A stretch of DNA of 64,000 nt, taken from NCBI GenBank assembly GCA_021604665.1, contig BQJK01000003.1:248001-312000 (forward strand), read 5' to 3'. How positions within the stretch are numbered: position 1 is the stretch's first letter; each line of letters opens with the position of its first letter. Origin of the DNA: Rhodomicrobium sp. Lineage in GTDB: Bacteria > Pseudomonadota > Alphaproteobacteria > Rhizobiales > HXMU1428-3. Shown in pieces: positions 25,536 through 34,580 of the stretch. The notes under the pieces were generated by a model that saw only the letters and a program-made list of their open reading frames with translations, was not told where the DNA came from and did no database searches. The position numbers and the translations under genes are program-made.

Positions 25536-26144
25536 ATGACCTTACAGAACTGGCAAAGTTTGAGGCGACTAATGCTGTTTCTAATGATAATTGCAGCTTT
25601 AGCTTTGTTATTGCTCGGGCATTCTTATTGGCCATCTTCGACGTTTGTTCATGAAGCTTTTGAAAATATTGGCGTTATTCTTATTATTGTCTGTATTGTG
25701 GGGCGAACTTGGTGTTCGCTTTACATAGGGGGACGGAAGAAGGCAACGCTGGTTGATATCGGGCCTTACTCAATTATGAGAAACCCGCTTTATACCTTTA
25801 GTTTTCTGGGGGCATTTGGCGTTGGCCTGCAATTTGGTGCTATGATGACCGGGCTGCTGGCTTTTTTAGCAGCTTATGGGGTATTTCTGTTCATTGTTTT
25901 GCGGGAGGAGCAGTTTCTTGCTGATAAATTCGGAGCGGAGTATAACGCTTATTTAGCGCGTGTGCCTCGCTTCTGGCCAAAAATCTCGTTATGGTCGTCG
26001 CCAGACGTTATTGAGGTGTATCCGGGACGGGTTTGGCGCACTTTCTATGATGCGCTCGTGTTTTTGGTGTCAATTCCGTTGCTTGAATTTATTGAACAAT
26101 GGCAGGATGCCGGAATAATACCAGTTTATTATTACCTCTACTAA
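25536..26144 (+). CDS. Isoprenylcysteine methyltransferase-like (ICMT/PEMT) membrane protein
   Basis: A 202-residue protein behind AGGGACAGTAGG. Membrane helices are at about 10-30, 42-60, 83-130 and 170-187. The C-terminal half has the ICMT/phospholipid-methyltransferase motif GPYSIMRNPLYTF, then REEQFLADKFGAEYNAYLARVPRFWP, which holds the conserved E-E...Y..Y..V.R..P pattern for SAM binding. A small-molecule or lipid methyltransferase is likely. It is followed by acuR but no functional link is evident. Confidence 0.8.
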   Translation: MTLQNWQSLRRLMLFLMIIAALALLLLGHSYWPSSTFVHEAFENIGVILIIVCIVGRTWCSLYIGGRKKATLVDIGPYSIMRNPLYTFSFLGAFGVGLQFGAMMTGLLAFLAAYGVFLFIVLREEQFLADKFGAEYNAYLARVPRFWPKISLWSSPDVIEVYPGRVWRTFYDALVFLVSIPLLEFIEQWQDAGIIPVYYYLY

Positions 26145-26201
26145 ATTTCGTTCAGAACTATTGCCTTACCTTTTGGTGGGTGAGCGAGCAAAGGGTGGAA
26201 T

Positions 26202-26837
26202 ATGAGTGAAGTTAAGAAATCGAAGCGCGGCCGGCCGGTTGGTAGCCGTAATGCGCGCAATGAGACGCGGGCGCAACTGATCCGCGCCGGGGTTGAGCTG
26301 TTAACGGAAAAGGGCTTTACCTCTACAGGTCTTGAAGAAATTCTCCGCAAAGTGAATGTACCTAAAGGATCTTTCTATTATTATTTTGATAGTAAGGAGC
26401 AGTTTGGTGCAGCGCTCATAGAATCATATGGTGCTTATTTTGGTGCCAAGCTGGACCTTTTCTTCCTAGATGAAGATGTTTCCCCACTGCAAAGATTGGT
26501 GAATTTTGTTGGTCATGCCCGGCATAATATGGCGCGATTTGATTTTAACCGTGGCTGTCTTATTGCAAATCTTGGCCAGGAGATGAGCGTGCTGCCTGGC
26601 ACGTTCCGTCAGCAATTAATTGATGTGTTTAATGATTGGCAAGCGCGCACTGCTAAATGCTTTAAAGCAGCGCAGGAGGCTGGCGAAATTGACACCACCT
26701 TTGATAGTGATGAGCTGGCCGCACAATTCTGGATCGGATGGGAAGGGGCTGTACTCAGAGCTAAGCTTGAACGGCAAGCCTTTCCTATGGATATTTTCTT
26801 CCGGGGATTTATGAAGAGCTTGAACAGTAAGGTTTGA
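26202..26837 (+). CDS. acuR: TetR-family repressor, AcuR-like
   Basis: A 211-residue regulator. The basic N-terminus KKSKRGRPVGSRNARNETR leads into the TetR HTH (about 25-70; GLEEILRKVNVPKGSFYYYF). The C-terminal domain has NFNRGCLIANLGQEMS-like features (FDFNRGCLIANLGQE at about 112-126) found in AcuR/NemR relatives. AcuR represses acuI and senses acryloyl-CoA or acrylate in Rhodobacter-type bacteria. The next gene is acuI, and its promoter holds a matching palindrome. Confidence 0.8.
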   Translation: MSEVKKSKRGRPVGSRNARNETRAQLIRAGVELLTEKGFTSTGLEEILRKVNVPKGSFYYYFDSKEQFGAALIESYGAYFGAKLDLFFLDEDVSPLQRLVNFVGHARHNMARFDFNRGCLIANLGQEMSVLPGTFRQQLIDVFNDWQARTAKCFKAAQEAGEIDTTFDSDELAAQFWIGWEGAVLRAKLERQAFPMDIFFRGFMKSLNSKV

Positions 26838-26993
26838 GCCGTGTTGTTTTTCGTCACCTGCCGCTGGTTTGAACCTCACTTTGTTTGTAGCCCATTCTTA
26901 CTTCACATATTATAGGGGCTGGGTGTAGCCAGACCAGCATGTTTAAAACTATAATCTTAAAATTATGAGCAAATAACGGGTCGTTAAAAAAAT

Positions 26994-27024
26994 TTGACCG
27001 TTACTAGACGGATGGTCTATTTAA
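26994..27024 (+). promoter_or_regulatory. acuI promoter with probable AcuR operator
   Basis: A -35-like TTGACC (26994-26999) and an AT-rich -10 region (about 27016-27024) flank the palindrome TAGAC-GGATG-GTCTA (27005-27019), a typical TetR-family operator position. A second dyad TAACG-GGT-CGTTA lies at 26974-26986. Confidence 0.65.
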
Positions 27025-27093
27025 TGAAGCTTGATTTTATATATCTGGTTTCGTTGTCTGTTGAGAGAAGATTTAGAGAAGGAGTTGCCTTGA

Positions 27094-28077
27094 ATGTTTA
27101 GAGCACTGATTATCGATAAAAAGGATGATGAACAGGTTGTTGAGCTGACTGAACTTGAAGAGAGCGCCCTTCCTGAAAAATCTGTCACTGTTAAGGTCAG
27201 CTATTCGACCCTGAATTATAAAGATGCTCTGGCGATTACGGGTAGCGGGCCGATTGTGCGTAATTTTCCGTTGGTGCCGGGGGTTGATTTGGCGGGCACG
27301 GTTGTTCGCTCAACCTATGATGAGTTTAAGGCAGGCGATGAAGTTGTGCTGAATGGCTGGGGCGTTGGCGAATCTCATTGGGGCGGTCTTGCTGAGATGG
27401 CGTCAGTTGAAGGGGAGTGGCTGGTGCCGTTGCCGCCTGGGTTTACGGCGCGGCAAGCTATGGCGATTGGCACGGCTGGATACACCGCGATGCTGTGTGT
27501 TTTGCAGCTTGAGCGCCATGGTATTCAGCCAAGCTCAGGCCCGGTGGTGGTGACTGGGGCTTCTGGCGGGGTGGGCAGCGTTGCTGTTTCTATCTTATCG
27601 AAGCTTGGATATGAGGTTGCAGCTGTTACAGGGCGGCCAAGTGAGGAGCCGTATTTGAAAGCGCTTGGCGCTTCTGAAATTATTGACCGGGCAAGTTTGG
27701 AAGAGAAAGGCCGCCCCCTTGCAAAAGAGCGCTGGGCCGGTGCTGTTGATACGGTTGGTAGCCAAATTTTGGCAAATATTTGCGCCGAGATGAAATATAA
27801 TGGTGTGGTGACTGCGTGCGGCTTGGCAGCCGGGTTTGATTTGCCGGTGACGGTTATGCCATTTATTTTACGCGGTGTTGCCTTGCAGGGCGTCGATAGT
27901 GTTTATGCGCCGCGTGAACAACGGCTACAGGCCTGGACCCGTTTGGCGCAGGATTTTGATGCTCAGAAACTGGAGAGCATTGTGACTGAGATTGGTTTGA
28001 GTGAGGTTATCGACACAGCGCCTAAATTTATGGAAGGCTCTGTGCGGGGCCGGGTAATTGTTGATGTAAGCCGGTAA
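27094..28077 (+). CDS. acuI: Acryloyl-CoA reductase AcuI (YhdH family)
   Basis: A 327-residue zinc-free MDR oxidoreductase behind GAAGGAG. The GroES-like N-terminus holds [11 protein letters not shown] and [13 protein letters not shown]. The Rossmann motif [14 protein letters not shown] spans about 150-163, and the C-terminal region has [16 protein letters not shown]. This matches AcuI/YhdH, the NADPH-dependent reduction of acryloyl-CoA to propionyl-CoA that detoxifies acrylate from DMSP cleavage and 3-hydroxypropionate routes. No DMSP lyase gene lies in the window, so the acrylate source is not shown. Confidence 0.9.
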   Translation: MFRALIIDKKDDEQVVELTELEESALPEKSVTVKVSYSTLNYKDALAITGSGPIVRNFPLVPGVDLAGTVVRSTYDEFKAGDEVVLNGWGVGESHWGGLAEMASVEGEWLVPLPPGFTARQAMAIGTAGYTAMLCVLQLERHGIQPSSGPVVVTGASGGVGSVAVSILSKLGYEVAAVTGRPSEEPYLKALGASEIIDRASLEEKGRPLAKERWAGAVDTVGSQILANICAEMKYNGVVTACGLAAGFDLPVTVMPFILRGVALQGVDSVYAPREQRLQAWTRLAQDFDAQKLESIVTEIGLSEVIDTAPKFMEGSVRGRVIVDVSR

Positions 28078-28293
28078 GAGCCGTTTTAATAGTTCTGCAG
28101 TTAAGACTAAGGCCGCCTGAGAATACGGCAATTATAGCAACCTTCAGACTGAGAGAGATCAAGGCACTGGCCATGAGACTCTCTTAGTTTAGTTGCAAAT
28201 TTACGGAGCTAATTGTAACTGCTGTTTTTTGATCAGCCAGCTGGTGTTAAACTCATTTTAATCCATATCATCAGAGACATATAAAGAGGCCTT

Positions 28294-28755
28294 ATGCTGG
28301 ATATTTTAAGTCAACTGGCGGAGATCCCCTATCGCTATGCCAATACGGTGCCTTACGCGCTGCCGTTTATTTGGATGGGGGCCATCCTCGGCCATTCATT
28401 TGTTGCCATCCCTGCAAAATTTAAAGTGCCGACTTTAACGCGGCCTGTGGCGATGGAAGTTGGGTTTGCCACCTTCTCGGCTTTTTTTATATTAGAGCTT
28501 ATCTTCCTGGCTGGTATCACCGCGACAATGGTGATCTCTGATGTGGGGTGGTATCTCTGGCTTGGGTTTTCTGTTGTGACCGTTGCTCTGTTTCTTCAAC
28601 GCTATTATCTCAGGCCGATCATTTTTAATCGGGTTGCTGATGATGATCATAACCGGCCATTGCCGTCTCGTTGGCATTACCGGTTCTATTCAGTTTTGGA
28701 AATCGTTAAATTGATGGCGCTTATTGGCCTTGGTTCGCTGTTAATTAGATACTGA
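28294..28755 (+). CDS. Four-helix membrane protein of unknown function
   Basis: A 153-residue protein with membrane helices at about 20-40, 50-75, 83-105 and 132-150. A histidine in the first helix (GAILGHSFVAIPAKFKV) and the H-Y-R-F motif before the last helix (RWHYRFYSVLE) stand out. The pattern resembles small DoxX- or DUF4149-type membrane proteins but I cannot assign a family. It converges with the GST gene, with one base between the stops. Confidence 0.65.
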   Translation: MLDILSQLAEIPYRYANTVPYALPFIWMGAILGHSFVAIPAKFKVPTLTRPVAMEVGFATFSAFFILELIFLAGITATMVISDVGWYLWLGFSVVTVALFLQRYYLRPIIFNRVADDDHNRPLPSRWHYRFYSVLEIVKLMALIGLGSLLIRY

Positions 28756-28756
28756 C

Positions 28757-29419
28757 CTAATCATTTGTTTGCGGCGGTGTTTCTGGGAAATATGTTGGTG
28801 CATCCCCCTCTTGCCATTGGGCGTATTTTGTCATAATATTCTGGAATTGGTCACTGTTCAGGAACTCTTCAAGATAATTTATGAGATGCGGCCAGGGTTG
28901 TGCGTTAAACCAGGGGCGGTCACTATTTGCGAATTGGCGAATGAAGGGAGCTATAGTGATATCCGCTAAGGTTTGCTGATCACTCATTAGAAATTTTGTT
29001 TTGCTGAGCCGCTCATTCAAGGAAAACAGGAATTTACTGGCCTTAGCGCGGTGGATTGCCGGATCTTCATCAGGGTAGCGGGTGCCGTATTTTGTGCGAT
29101 CAAGATGATGTTTGAAGGGGCCATCATTTTCGCGGATGAGGGCAAATATTTGTTGTTGTCGTTCATGGTCATCAACCATCAATTTATCGGGATCATTTTG
29201 TTTTAGCGCCCAGAGGGCAATGTCGAGACTTTCCTCGATGATGACGCCAGTTTGCGTTTGAAGAACTGGTACAGTGCCTTTCGGGGAGAGTGCTAACATG
29301 GCCGCGGGTTTGTCGCGCAGCACCACTTCGCGCAGCTCTAACTGTAGACCGGAGGCGGCAATTGCCAGTCGGGCGCGCATGGCATAGGGGCAGCGGCGAA
29401 AACTATAGAGATGGTGCAT
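28757..29419 (-). CDS. Glutathione S-transferase family protein
   Basis: A 220-residue protein. The thioredoxin-fold N-terminal domain has the redox motif RRCPYAMRARLA (Cys10-Pro-Tyr) and the glutathione-binding SPKGTVPVLQ and EESLDIALWAL (cis-Pro and Glu-Ser). The C-terminal helical domain includes LADITIAPFIRQFA. The CPYA start places it with omega/glutaredoxin-like bacterial GSTs, which act in thiol transfer or deglutathionylation. It is divergent from the tautomerase gene. Confidence 0.88.
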   Translation of the reverse strand: MHHLYSFRRCPYAMRARLAIAASGLQLELREVVLRDKPAAMLALSPKGTVPVLQTQTGVIIEESLDIALWALKQNDPDKLMVDDHERQQQIFALIRENDGPFKHHLDRTKYGTRYPDEDPAIHRAKASKFLFSLNERLSKTKFLMSDQQTLADITIAPFIRQFANSDRPWFNAQPWPHLINYLEEFLNSDQFQNIMTKYAQWQEGDAPTYFPETPPQTND

Positions 29420-29565
29420 GGGAAATGAGACTTTCTTTCTGTGTTTTACGAGTTTATTTTTGAAACAGATAAGCTTGAATTCAAACTATAAAATGGGAGC
29501 ATCTCAACAAAGCTAATAATAACAGGCTTCTAAAACTATAAAGACGCTTAAAAAGGGAGAAAAAC

Positions 29566-29955
29566 ATGCCGCTTATCAGGATTGATGTGATTGAAGGGCG
29601 CTCAGATGAAGAAATGAAAGCTCTGTTGGATGCTGCCCATAAAGCGATGCTTGAGGCGTTTAAAGTGCCTGAGGGTGACCGCTATCAGATCGTCCATCAG
29701 CATCCGAAATCGCGGATGATTGTGGAAGATACGGGCCTTGGCATCCCGCGCACCGATAAAGTTGTGGTGATGCAGGTGACGACGCGCCCGCGCAGCCGTG
29801 AGATGAAAGAGGCATTTTATCGACTGCTGGTGGAAGAGCTGCAAACGGCTTGCGGGATTGAACCCTCGGATGTGATGGTCTCTATGGTCACGAACACAGA
29901 TGAGGATTGGTCGTTTGGTCTCGGGAGAGGCCAGTTTTTAACCGGCGAGCTGTAG
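29566..29955 (+). CDS. Tautomerase family protein (4-oxalocrotonate tautomerase-like)
   Basis: A 129-residue protein behind AAAGGGAGA. The catalytic N-terminal proline (Pro2, M-P-L-I-R-I-D) is present, followed by one tautomerase repeat and a second (KVVVMQVTTRPRSREMKEAFY), as in the two-repeat MSAD/cis-CaaD-like size class. The last 12 codons (GLGRGQFLTGEL) and the stop lie inside the first unit of a 140-bp tandem repeat. Substrate unknown. Confidence 0.85.
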   Translation: MPLIRIDVIEGRSDEEMKALLDAAHKAMLEAFKVPEGDRYQIVHQHPKSRMIVEDTGLGIPRTDKVVVMQVTTRPRSREMKEAFYRLLVEELQTACGIEPSDVMVSMVTNTDEDWSFGLGRGQFLTGEL

Positions 29956-30372
29956 TGTCTCATTTTCGTTATTTTGGCCTTATGACGGTGACCAAACGAG
30001 TTATTTGAGCGATCAACTTATCCGTGCTCGCTTCGCTCCGCGCGGGTTGATCTTGCGGTCTCGGGAGAGGCCAGTTTTTAACTGGTGAGCTGTAGTTTCT
30101 CATTTTCGTTATTATGGCCTTATGAAGGTGACCAAACGAGTTATTTGAGCGATCAACTTATCCGTGCTTGCTTCGCTCCGCGCGGGTTGATCTTGCGGTC
30201 TCGGGAGAGGCCAGTTTTTAACTGGTGAGCTGTAATTTCTGATTTTCGTTATTTTGGTCTTAAGAAGGTGACCAAACGAGTTATTTGATCGATCAACTTA
30301 TCCGTGCTCGCTCTGCTCCACACGGGTTGATCTTGCGGTCTCGGGAGGGGTCAATTTTTGACTCGTAAACTT
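29917..30372. repeat. Tandem repeat array, 140-bp unit, three full copies and a partial fourth
   Basis: The motif GGTCTCGGGAG recurs at 29917, 30057, 30197 and 30337, an exact 140-bp period. Copies 1-3 are nearly identical; copy 4 decays after about 30365. Copy 1 begins in the tautomerase gene, so each unit carries its 12 terminal codons and stop. Copies 2 and 3 have synonymous changes (ACT GGT for ACC GGC) and keep a stop (TAG, TAA). Each unit ends in a hairpin. Confidence 0.95.
30011..30332. other. Three hairpins, one per 140-bp unit
   Basis: GATCAAC and GTTGATC pair at 30011/30052, 30151/30192 and 30291/30332, enclosing a second stem CCGTG/CGCGG. In the third copy the inner stem reads CCGTG/CACGG, turning a G-U pair into A-U, so pairing is kept. 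The array lies between convergent genes and could end transcription from either side. Confidence 0.7.
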
Positions 30373-30437
30373 TAAATCCTTTAGTTGCTGCGGTTACTCT
30401 TTCCGGCAATCGTTCCCAAATTTTGTGGGGGGCGCGC

Positions 30438-31490
30438 TTAGCCAGGTGGTTGCAAAATTGCGCGGCGAATGGCGGCGAGGGGGGCTTGTTCATTCAAGGC
30501 TATGCCCGCTTTTCCTCTCGCCCCTTTGCTAATGCCGAGTTTTTGCCAGAGGTCTTTTAAATCGGGGCTTACCGGGGCGGCGCTCATTTTTTGGTAAAGC
30601 GTCCTGAAGCTGTTTGTGCCTGTGGCTGTATCTGCCGCCGCAATTATTCTGCTCATCGACCATTGCGTCTCCATTGAGCCGCCTGCTTCTAATACGCCGC
30701 GCATGGCGGTTTGAAGCCCCATTTTATTTTTAGTGTTCTGCCTAATGGAAATATCTAATAGCAGACAAAACATCGCGCCGCCCCAATAGCGGCGGCCCCA
30801 GCTTGGGGTATGGTCTAGGCCTTTATCATTGGCGCGGGGGAGGCCTTTTGGCATATCGCGCATAAAGTCAGCCCAGATGGTTTCTTGTTTTAAATCATCG
30901 GCCTGAACCCGGGCGATCGATTCTATATAAACCGCCAACCCTTCTGAGAGCCAGTAATGGCGCGTGGCAACTGAGGGCAGGGCGAGGTGGATCATTTCAT
31001 GAATGGCGACCCAATCGCGGTTAAGATCAGCTATAGTGGTATGCTGGCCGATATATAGTCTGATAGCTGCCCCCTTATAGCCAAAAGCCTGACCGCCTTT
31101 GATGCCGCGCCCCTCTGCTGGCACAATGAGAATGCGTGCGTTTTTGACCGGGTAGCGGCCATAATATTTAGAGACGATGGCGGCTGCATTTTTAAGCCAG
31201 TTGTGAATGGTTTGCCGGGGCAAGGTTAGCTGGCCCGGGGCATAGCCAATGGTTAGCTCAGCGCCCTCTATATTGATTTCTGTTTTTTGCTTCAGCTTGT
31301 CAAATGCTTTGTATGGCATGTAGGGGGTGGTGTAGGCCGCTCTATTGTCTGCCCCATAGGCAAAGCTGATGAGTGGGGCCGTGAGGGCGAAGGCGGTGGT
31401 GAGGCAGACAGCGATATAGACGGAATAGTGCCGGGCAGAAATGGCGGTGTTTACTCGCCACTGAGATGATTTTGTTATGAGCTGGTTCAT
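30438..31490 (-). CDS. Exported gluzincin-type metallopeptidase
   Basis: A 350-residue protein. The N-terminal signal or anchor has a hydrophobic stretch at about 24-46. The zinc motif HEMIH is at 164-168 with the third ligand Glu183 in LSEGLAVYIE, the HExxH-x14-E gluzincin pattern. The N-terminal ~100 residues hold a short beta region. Likely a periplasmic or membrane-bound peptidase; substrate unknown. It faces the tautomerase across the repeat array. Confidence 0.75.
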   Translation of the reverse strand: MNQLITKSSQWRVNTAISARHYSVYIAVCLTTAFALTAPLISFAYGADNRAAYTTPYMPYKAFDKLKQKTEINIEGAELTIGYAPGQLTLPRQTIHNWLKNAAAIVSKYYGRYPVKNARILIVPAEGRGIKGGQAFGYKGAAIRLYIGQHTTIADLNRDWVAIHEMIHLALPSVATRHYWLSEGLAVYIESIARVQADDLKQETIWADFMRDMPKGLPRANDKGLDHTPSWGRRYWGGAMFCLLLDISIRQNTKNKMGLQTAMRGVLEAGGSMETQWSMSRIIAAADTATGTNSFRTLYQKMSAAPVSPDLKDLWQKLGISKGARGKAGIALNEQAPLAAIRRAILQPPG

Positions 31491-31575
31491 GCGCCTGATT
31501 TGGCGGCTTAACTATGACCGAAATGGGGGCGAAAGGCCGCCCCCACGATCACAATCTTGTTAGCATAATGCTACG

Positions 31576-32904
31576 TTAGAGCGCTTCATTAAAACGAATG
31601 GCCTCACCTTGGGCTGGGCCGGTTATCTCATCTTCCCACATAACGCGATGACCGCGAATGACTGTGCCTTTGGGCCAGCCTTTTACGGTTTTGCCGTCAT
31701 AGGGGGTCCATTTTGAGCGGCTCTCGATCCAGTCATTTGAAATGGTGCGCTCAGCCTTCATATCAACAATGGTGAAGTCTGCATCCATCCCGACAGCGAT
31801 GCGCCCTTTAGTGGCCAGGCCAAAAATGCGGTTTGGTCCGTGGCTTGTCAGGTCGACAAAGCGCTCAAGACTGAGGCGACCATTATTGACATGGTCGAGC
31901 ATAATTGGCACCAGAGTTTGCACGCCTGTCATGCCTGAGGGGCTTTCAGGGTAGGGTTTTTGTTTTTCTTCCAGTGTGTGGGGGGCATGGTCTGAACCAA
32001 GTACATCTACAACGCCTGAATGCAGCCCGGCCCACAAACCTTTTTGGTGGGCAGCATCGCGAAGCGGTGGGTTCATCTGGGCAAGGGTGCCAAGAGATTC
32101 ATAGGCTTCAGGACCGCAAAGTGTGAGATGCTGCGGGGTGACTTCAACTGAGGCAACATCTTTATGATGGGCGAGATAGGCCATTTCATCTGCGGTTGAG
32201 ATATGTAACACATGGATGCGTTTGCCAAACTCACGTGCCGCGTTCACTAGCATTTGAGTTGATTGCATGGCAGCGATAGCATCGCGCCATTCCGGGTGGC
32301 TTGAGGGGTCGCCTGGGCGGCGAATGTCTTTGCGCTCTATCAGTCTTTGTTCATCCTCTGAATGAAAAGCAGCGCGGCGTGAGAGTTTGGAGATGATTTT
32401 TTTAATGCTCTCTTCATCGTCTACCAGCAAATTACCGGTTGAGGAGCCTATGAACACCTTGATGCCAGCTGCACCGGGTAAGCGCTCCAACTCTGGAATG
32501 TCGTCTATATTTTCTCTGGTGCCACCAACATAGAAGGCAAAATCACAGAACATGCGGTGATGAGCGCGGCGGATTTTATCTGCTAATGTCTCTGGTGTGG
32601 TGGTCAGGGGGCTGGTGTTTGGCATTTCAAACACTGAGGTAACGCCGCCCATAACGGCGGCGCGGCTGCCTGTCTCCAGATCTTCCTTATGTTCGTTACC
32701 GGGCTCACGGAAATGAACCTGGCTATCAACCACACCGGGGAGAATTGTGAGCCCTGTTACTGAAATGGTCTGGTCTGTATTTGCCGGGTTCAGCTCACCT
32801 ATGGCAGTAATGCGGCCATCTTTTATGCCGATATCAGCTATGCCCCTGCCATCCTGATTGACGATCTCACCGCCCTTTAGAATTAGATCAAAGGTTTGTG
32901 TCAT
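31576..32904 (-). CDS. pyrC: Dihydroorotase-like cyclic amidohydrolase
   Basis: 442 residues from Met at 32904 (MTQTFDLILKGG); a longer frame to 32955 adds 17 atypical residues. The metal-dependent amidohydrolase features are GVVDSQVHFREPG (HxH-type with Arg and Glu), GIKVFIGSSTG around the carboxylated Lys, HVLHIST, and DHAPHTLEEK. It is the long class-I type that converts carbamoyl-aspartate to dihydroorotate in pyrimidine synthesis; an allantoinase-like member is the main alternative. No pyr neighbours are present, which leaves the exact substrate open. Confidence 0.8.
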   Translation of the reverse strand: MTQTFDLILKGGEIVNQDGRGIADIGIKDGRITAIGELNPANTDQTISVTGLTILPGVVDSQVHFREPGNEHKEDLETGSRAAVMGGVTSVFEMPNTSPLTTTPETLADKIRRAHHRMFCDFAFYVGGTRENIDDIPELERLPGAAGIKVFIGSSTGNLLVDDEESIKKIISKLSRRAAFHSEDEQRLIERKDIRRPGDPSSHPEWRDAIAAMQSTQMLVNAAREFGKRIHVLHISTADEMAYLAHHKDVASVEVTPQHLTLCGPEAYESLGTLAQMNPPLRDAAHQKGLWAGLHSGVVDVLGSDHAPHTLEEKQKPYPESPSGMTGVQTLVPIMLDHVNNGRLSLERFVDLTSHGPNRIFGLATKGRIAVGMDADFTIVDMKAERTISNDWIESRSKWTPYDGKTVKGWPKGTVIRGHRVMWEDEITGPAQGEAIRFNEAL

Positions 32905-33063
32905 AGCTTGTGCTGCCTTTCTCTCTGCTAATCTGTCTCTTTTCGGCATAGGCAAATCTAGGGTTGGAGTAAAGACATAATTTCTGGCATTGTCATTTCT
33001 GTGATGAGAAGATGCGGTTATATTGGCTTAGCATCTCTATAATTGAATGAGGAAATCTTGATT

Positions 33064-33939
33064 ATGACGAACCTTGTTGCGCTTGTAGATCGAGGGCTTA
33101 TTCGTGTCACTGGTGAGGAAGCCAGCCCTTTTTTGCAATCATTGGTAACGAATGATGTGACAAAGGCTGAAGCTGATAAGGCGGTTTTTGCTGGTTTGCT
33201 AACGCCGCAGGGTAAAATAAATTACGAATTTTTCATTGTGCCTGTTGAGGGCGGTTATCTTTTGGAGACGGGGCGCGGTTGTGCTGATGATCTTGTCAAG
33301 AAACTGAAGCTTTATAAAATGCGGGCTGATGTACGAATTGATAACCTTAGTGATGAGACGATGACCTTTTGGTTGGCATCGGCTCCTGAAACAACCGAGG
33401 GGCTGTTTGCCTGCTACCGCGACCCACGATATGAAAAAATGGGATACCGTATTGCGGTTACACTGGAGGGGATGAAAGCCTTTTGCTCCTCATTTGATGC
33501 CTGCGAAATTGATTATTATCATCTGACACGGCTGCAATATGCTGTCCCTGAGGGGGGCTATGATTATGCCTTTGGTGATACATTCCCGCATGAGGCCGGA
33601 TATGATCTCTTGAACGGCGTTGATTTTTCCAAGGGCTGCTATGTTGGCCAGGAGGTTGTCTCAAGGATGCAGCACCGGGGCACGGCGCGGCGGCGGGTTG
33701 TGCTTGTTTCATCTTTATCTGATCAAGCGTTACCTGAAGCTGGCAGTGAGATACGAACGGAGACTTCGCTTATGGGGCCGCTGGGTTCATCTTTAAAAGG
33801 GCAGGGGATTGCGTTGGTGCGGCTGGACCGGGCGAGTAAGGCAATGGCATCTGGTAATGTTATGAAAGCTGGTGATGTGCCTGTCACGCTTACTGTGCCG
33901 CCATGGGCTAATTATAGTTTAGAGGTTGAGGAGGCCTAG
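33064..33939 (+). CDS. ygfZ: YgfZ-type folate-binding protein
   Basis: 291 residues from ATG 33064 (GAGGAA upstream fits this start better than 33043). A GcvT-like fold with the YgfZ signature KGCYVGQEV at about residues 195-203 and TPQGKINYEFFI near residue 49. YgfZ uses tetrahydrofolate and aids iron-sulphur-cluster maturation, for instance in MiaB-type enzymes. Three bases separate it from tag. Confidence 0.9.
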   Translation: MTNLVALVDRGLIRVTGEEASPFLQSLVTNDVTKAEADKAVFAGLLTPQGKINYEFFIVPVEGGYLLETGRGCADDLVKKLKLYKMRADVRIDNLSDETMTFWLASAPETTEGLFACYRDPRYEKMGYRIAVTLEGMKAFCSSFDACEIDYYHLTRLQYAVPEGGYDYAFGDTFPHEAGYDLLNGVDFSKGCYVGQEVVSRMQHRGTARRRVVLVSSLSDQALPEAGSEIRTETSLMGPLGSSLKGQGIALVRLDRASKAMASGNVMKAGDVPVTLTVPPWANYSLEVEEA

Positions 33940-33942
33940 TTA

Positions 33943-34512
33943 ATGCCGCGTTGCGGGTGGGCGGGGGATGACCCTTTATATATTGACTATCATGATACGG
34001 AATGGGGCGTGCCGGAGCGGTCTGATGAAGCTTTGTTTGAAAAGCTAATTCTTGAAGGGTTTCAGGCTGGTCTTTCCTGGATTACTATTCTGCGCAAGAG
34101 AGAGAATTTCCGCCGGGCTTTTGAGGGGTTTGACCCTGAAAAAATTGTCCGGTTTGATGAGGCTAAAATTGAAAGCCTTATGGGCGATGCTGGCATTATC
34201 CGGAATCGCAAAAAAATTGAAGCGGCTACAATGAATGCGCGGGCCTTTCTTGATATGCGCGATAATGGTGAGAACCTTTCCAGTTTTTTTTGGGATGCTG
34301 TTGATGGCACAGCTCTGGATGGTAAGCGCGGCTGCTTAAAAGATGTGCCTTCTGAAACACCGCTTAGCAAATCACTTTCTAAAGAGCTGAAGCGGCGTGG
34401 GTTTAAATTTGTTGGCCCTGTCACGGTTTATGCACATATGCAGGCTATGGGATTGGTCAATGACCATGTGATGACCTGCCCCCGTTATGAGGCGGTTGCG
34501 CAAATGCGTTAA
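33943..34512 (+). CDS. tag: DNA-3-methyladenine glycosylase I
   Basis: A 189-residue enzyme. The N-terminus RCGWAGDDPLYIDYHDTEWGVP holds the zinc-ligand Cys and His and the active-site Glu region. The helical core LEGFQAGLSWITILRKRENFR and the C-terminal zinc pair in NDHVMTCPRY (His and Cys) complete the Tag signature. It removes 3-methyladenine from alkylated DNA. It is closely linked to ygfZ. Confidence 0.95.
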   Translation: MPRCGWAGDDPLYIDYHDTEWGVPERSDEALFEKLILEGFQAGLSWITILRKRENFRRAFEGFDPEKIVRFDEAKIESLMGDAGIIRNRKKIEAATMNARAFLDMRDNGENLSSFFWDAVDGTALDGKRGCLKDVPSETPLSKSLSKELKRRGFKFVGPVTVYAHMQAMGLVNDHVMTCPRYEAVAQMR

Positions 34513-34580
34513 ACAGCCAGTTTTCAATCACTTGTTTTCAATCAGGTGGCTTTAGATAAAAACCTTTAAAAAGAACTTAT

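Noticed and set aside
29917..30372. Possible CRISPR-like array
   Set aside because: Units are 140 bp with no variable spacers and no cas genes nearby; the unit contains coding tail and hairpin sequence.
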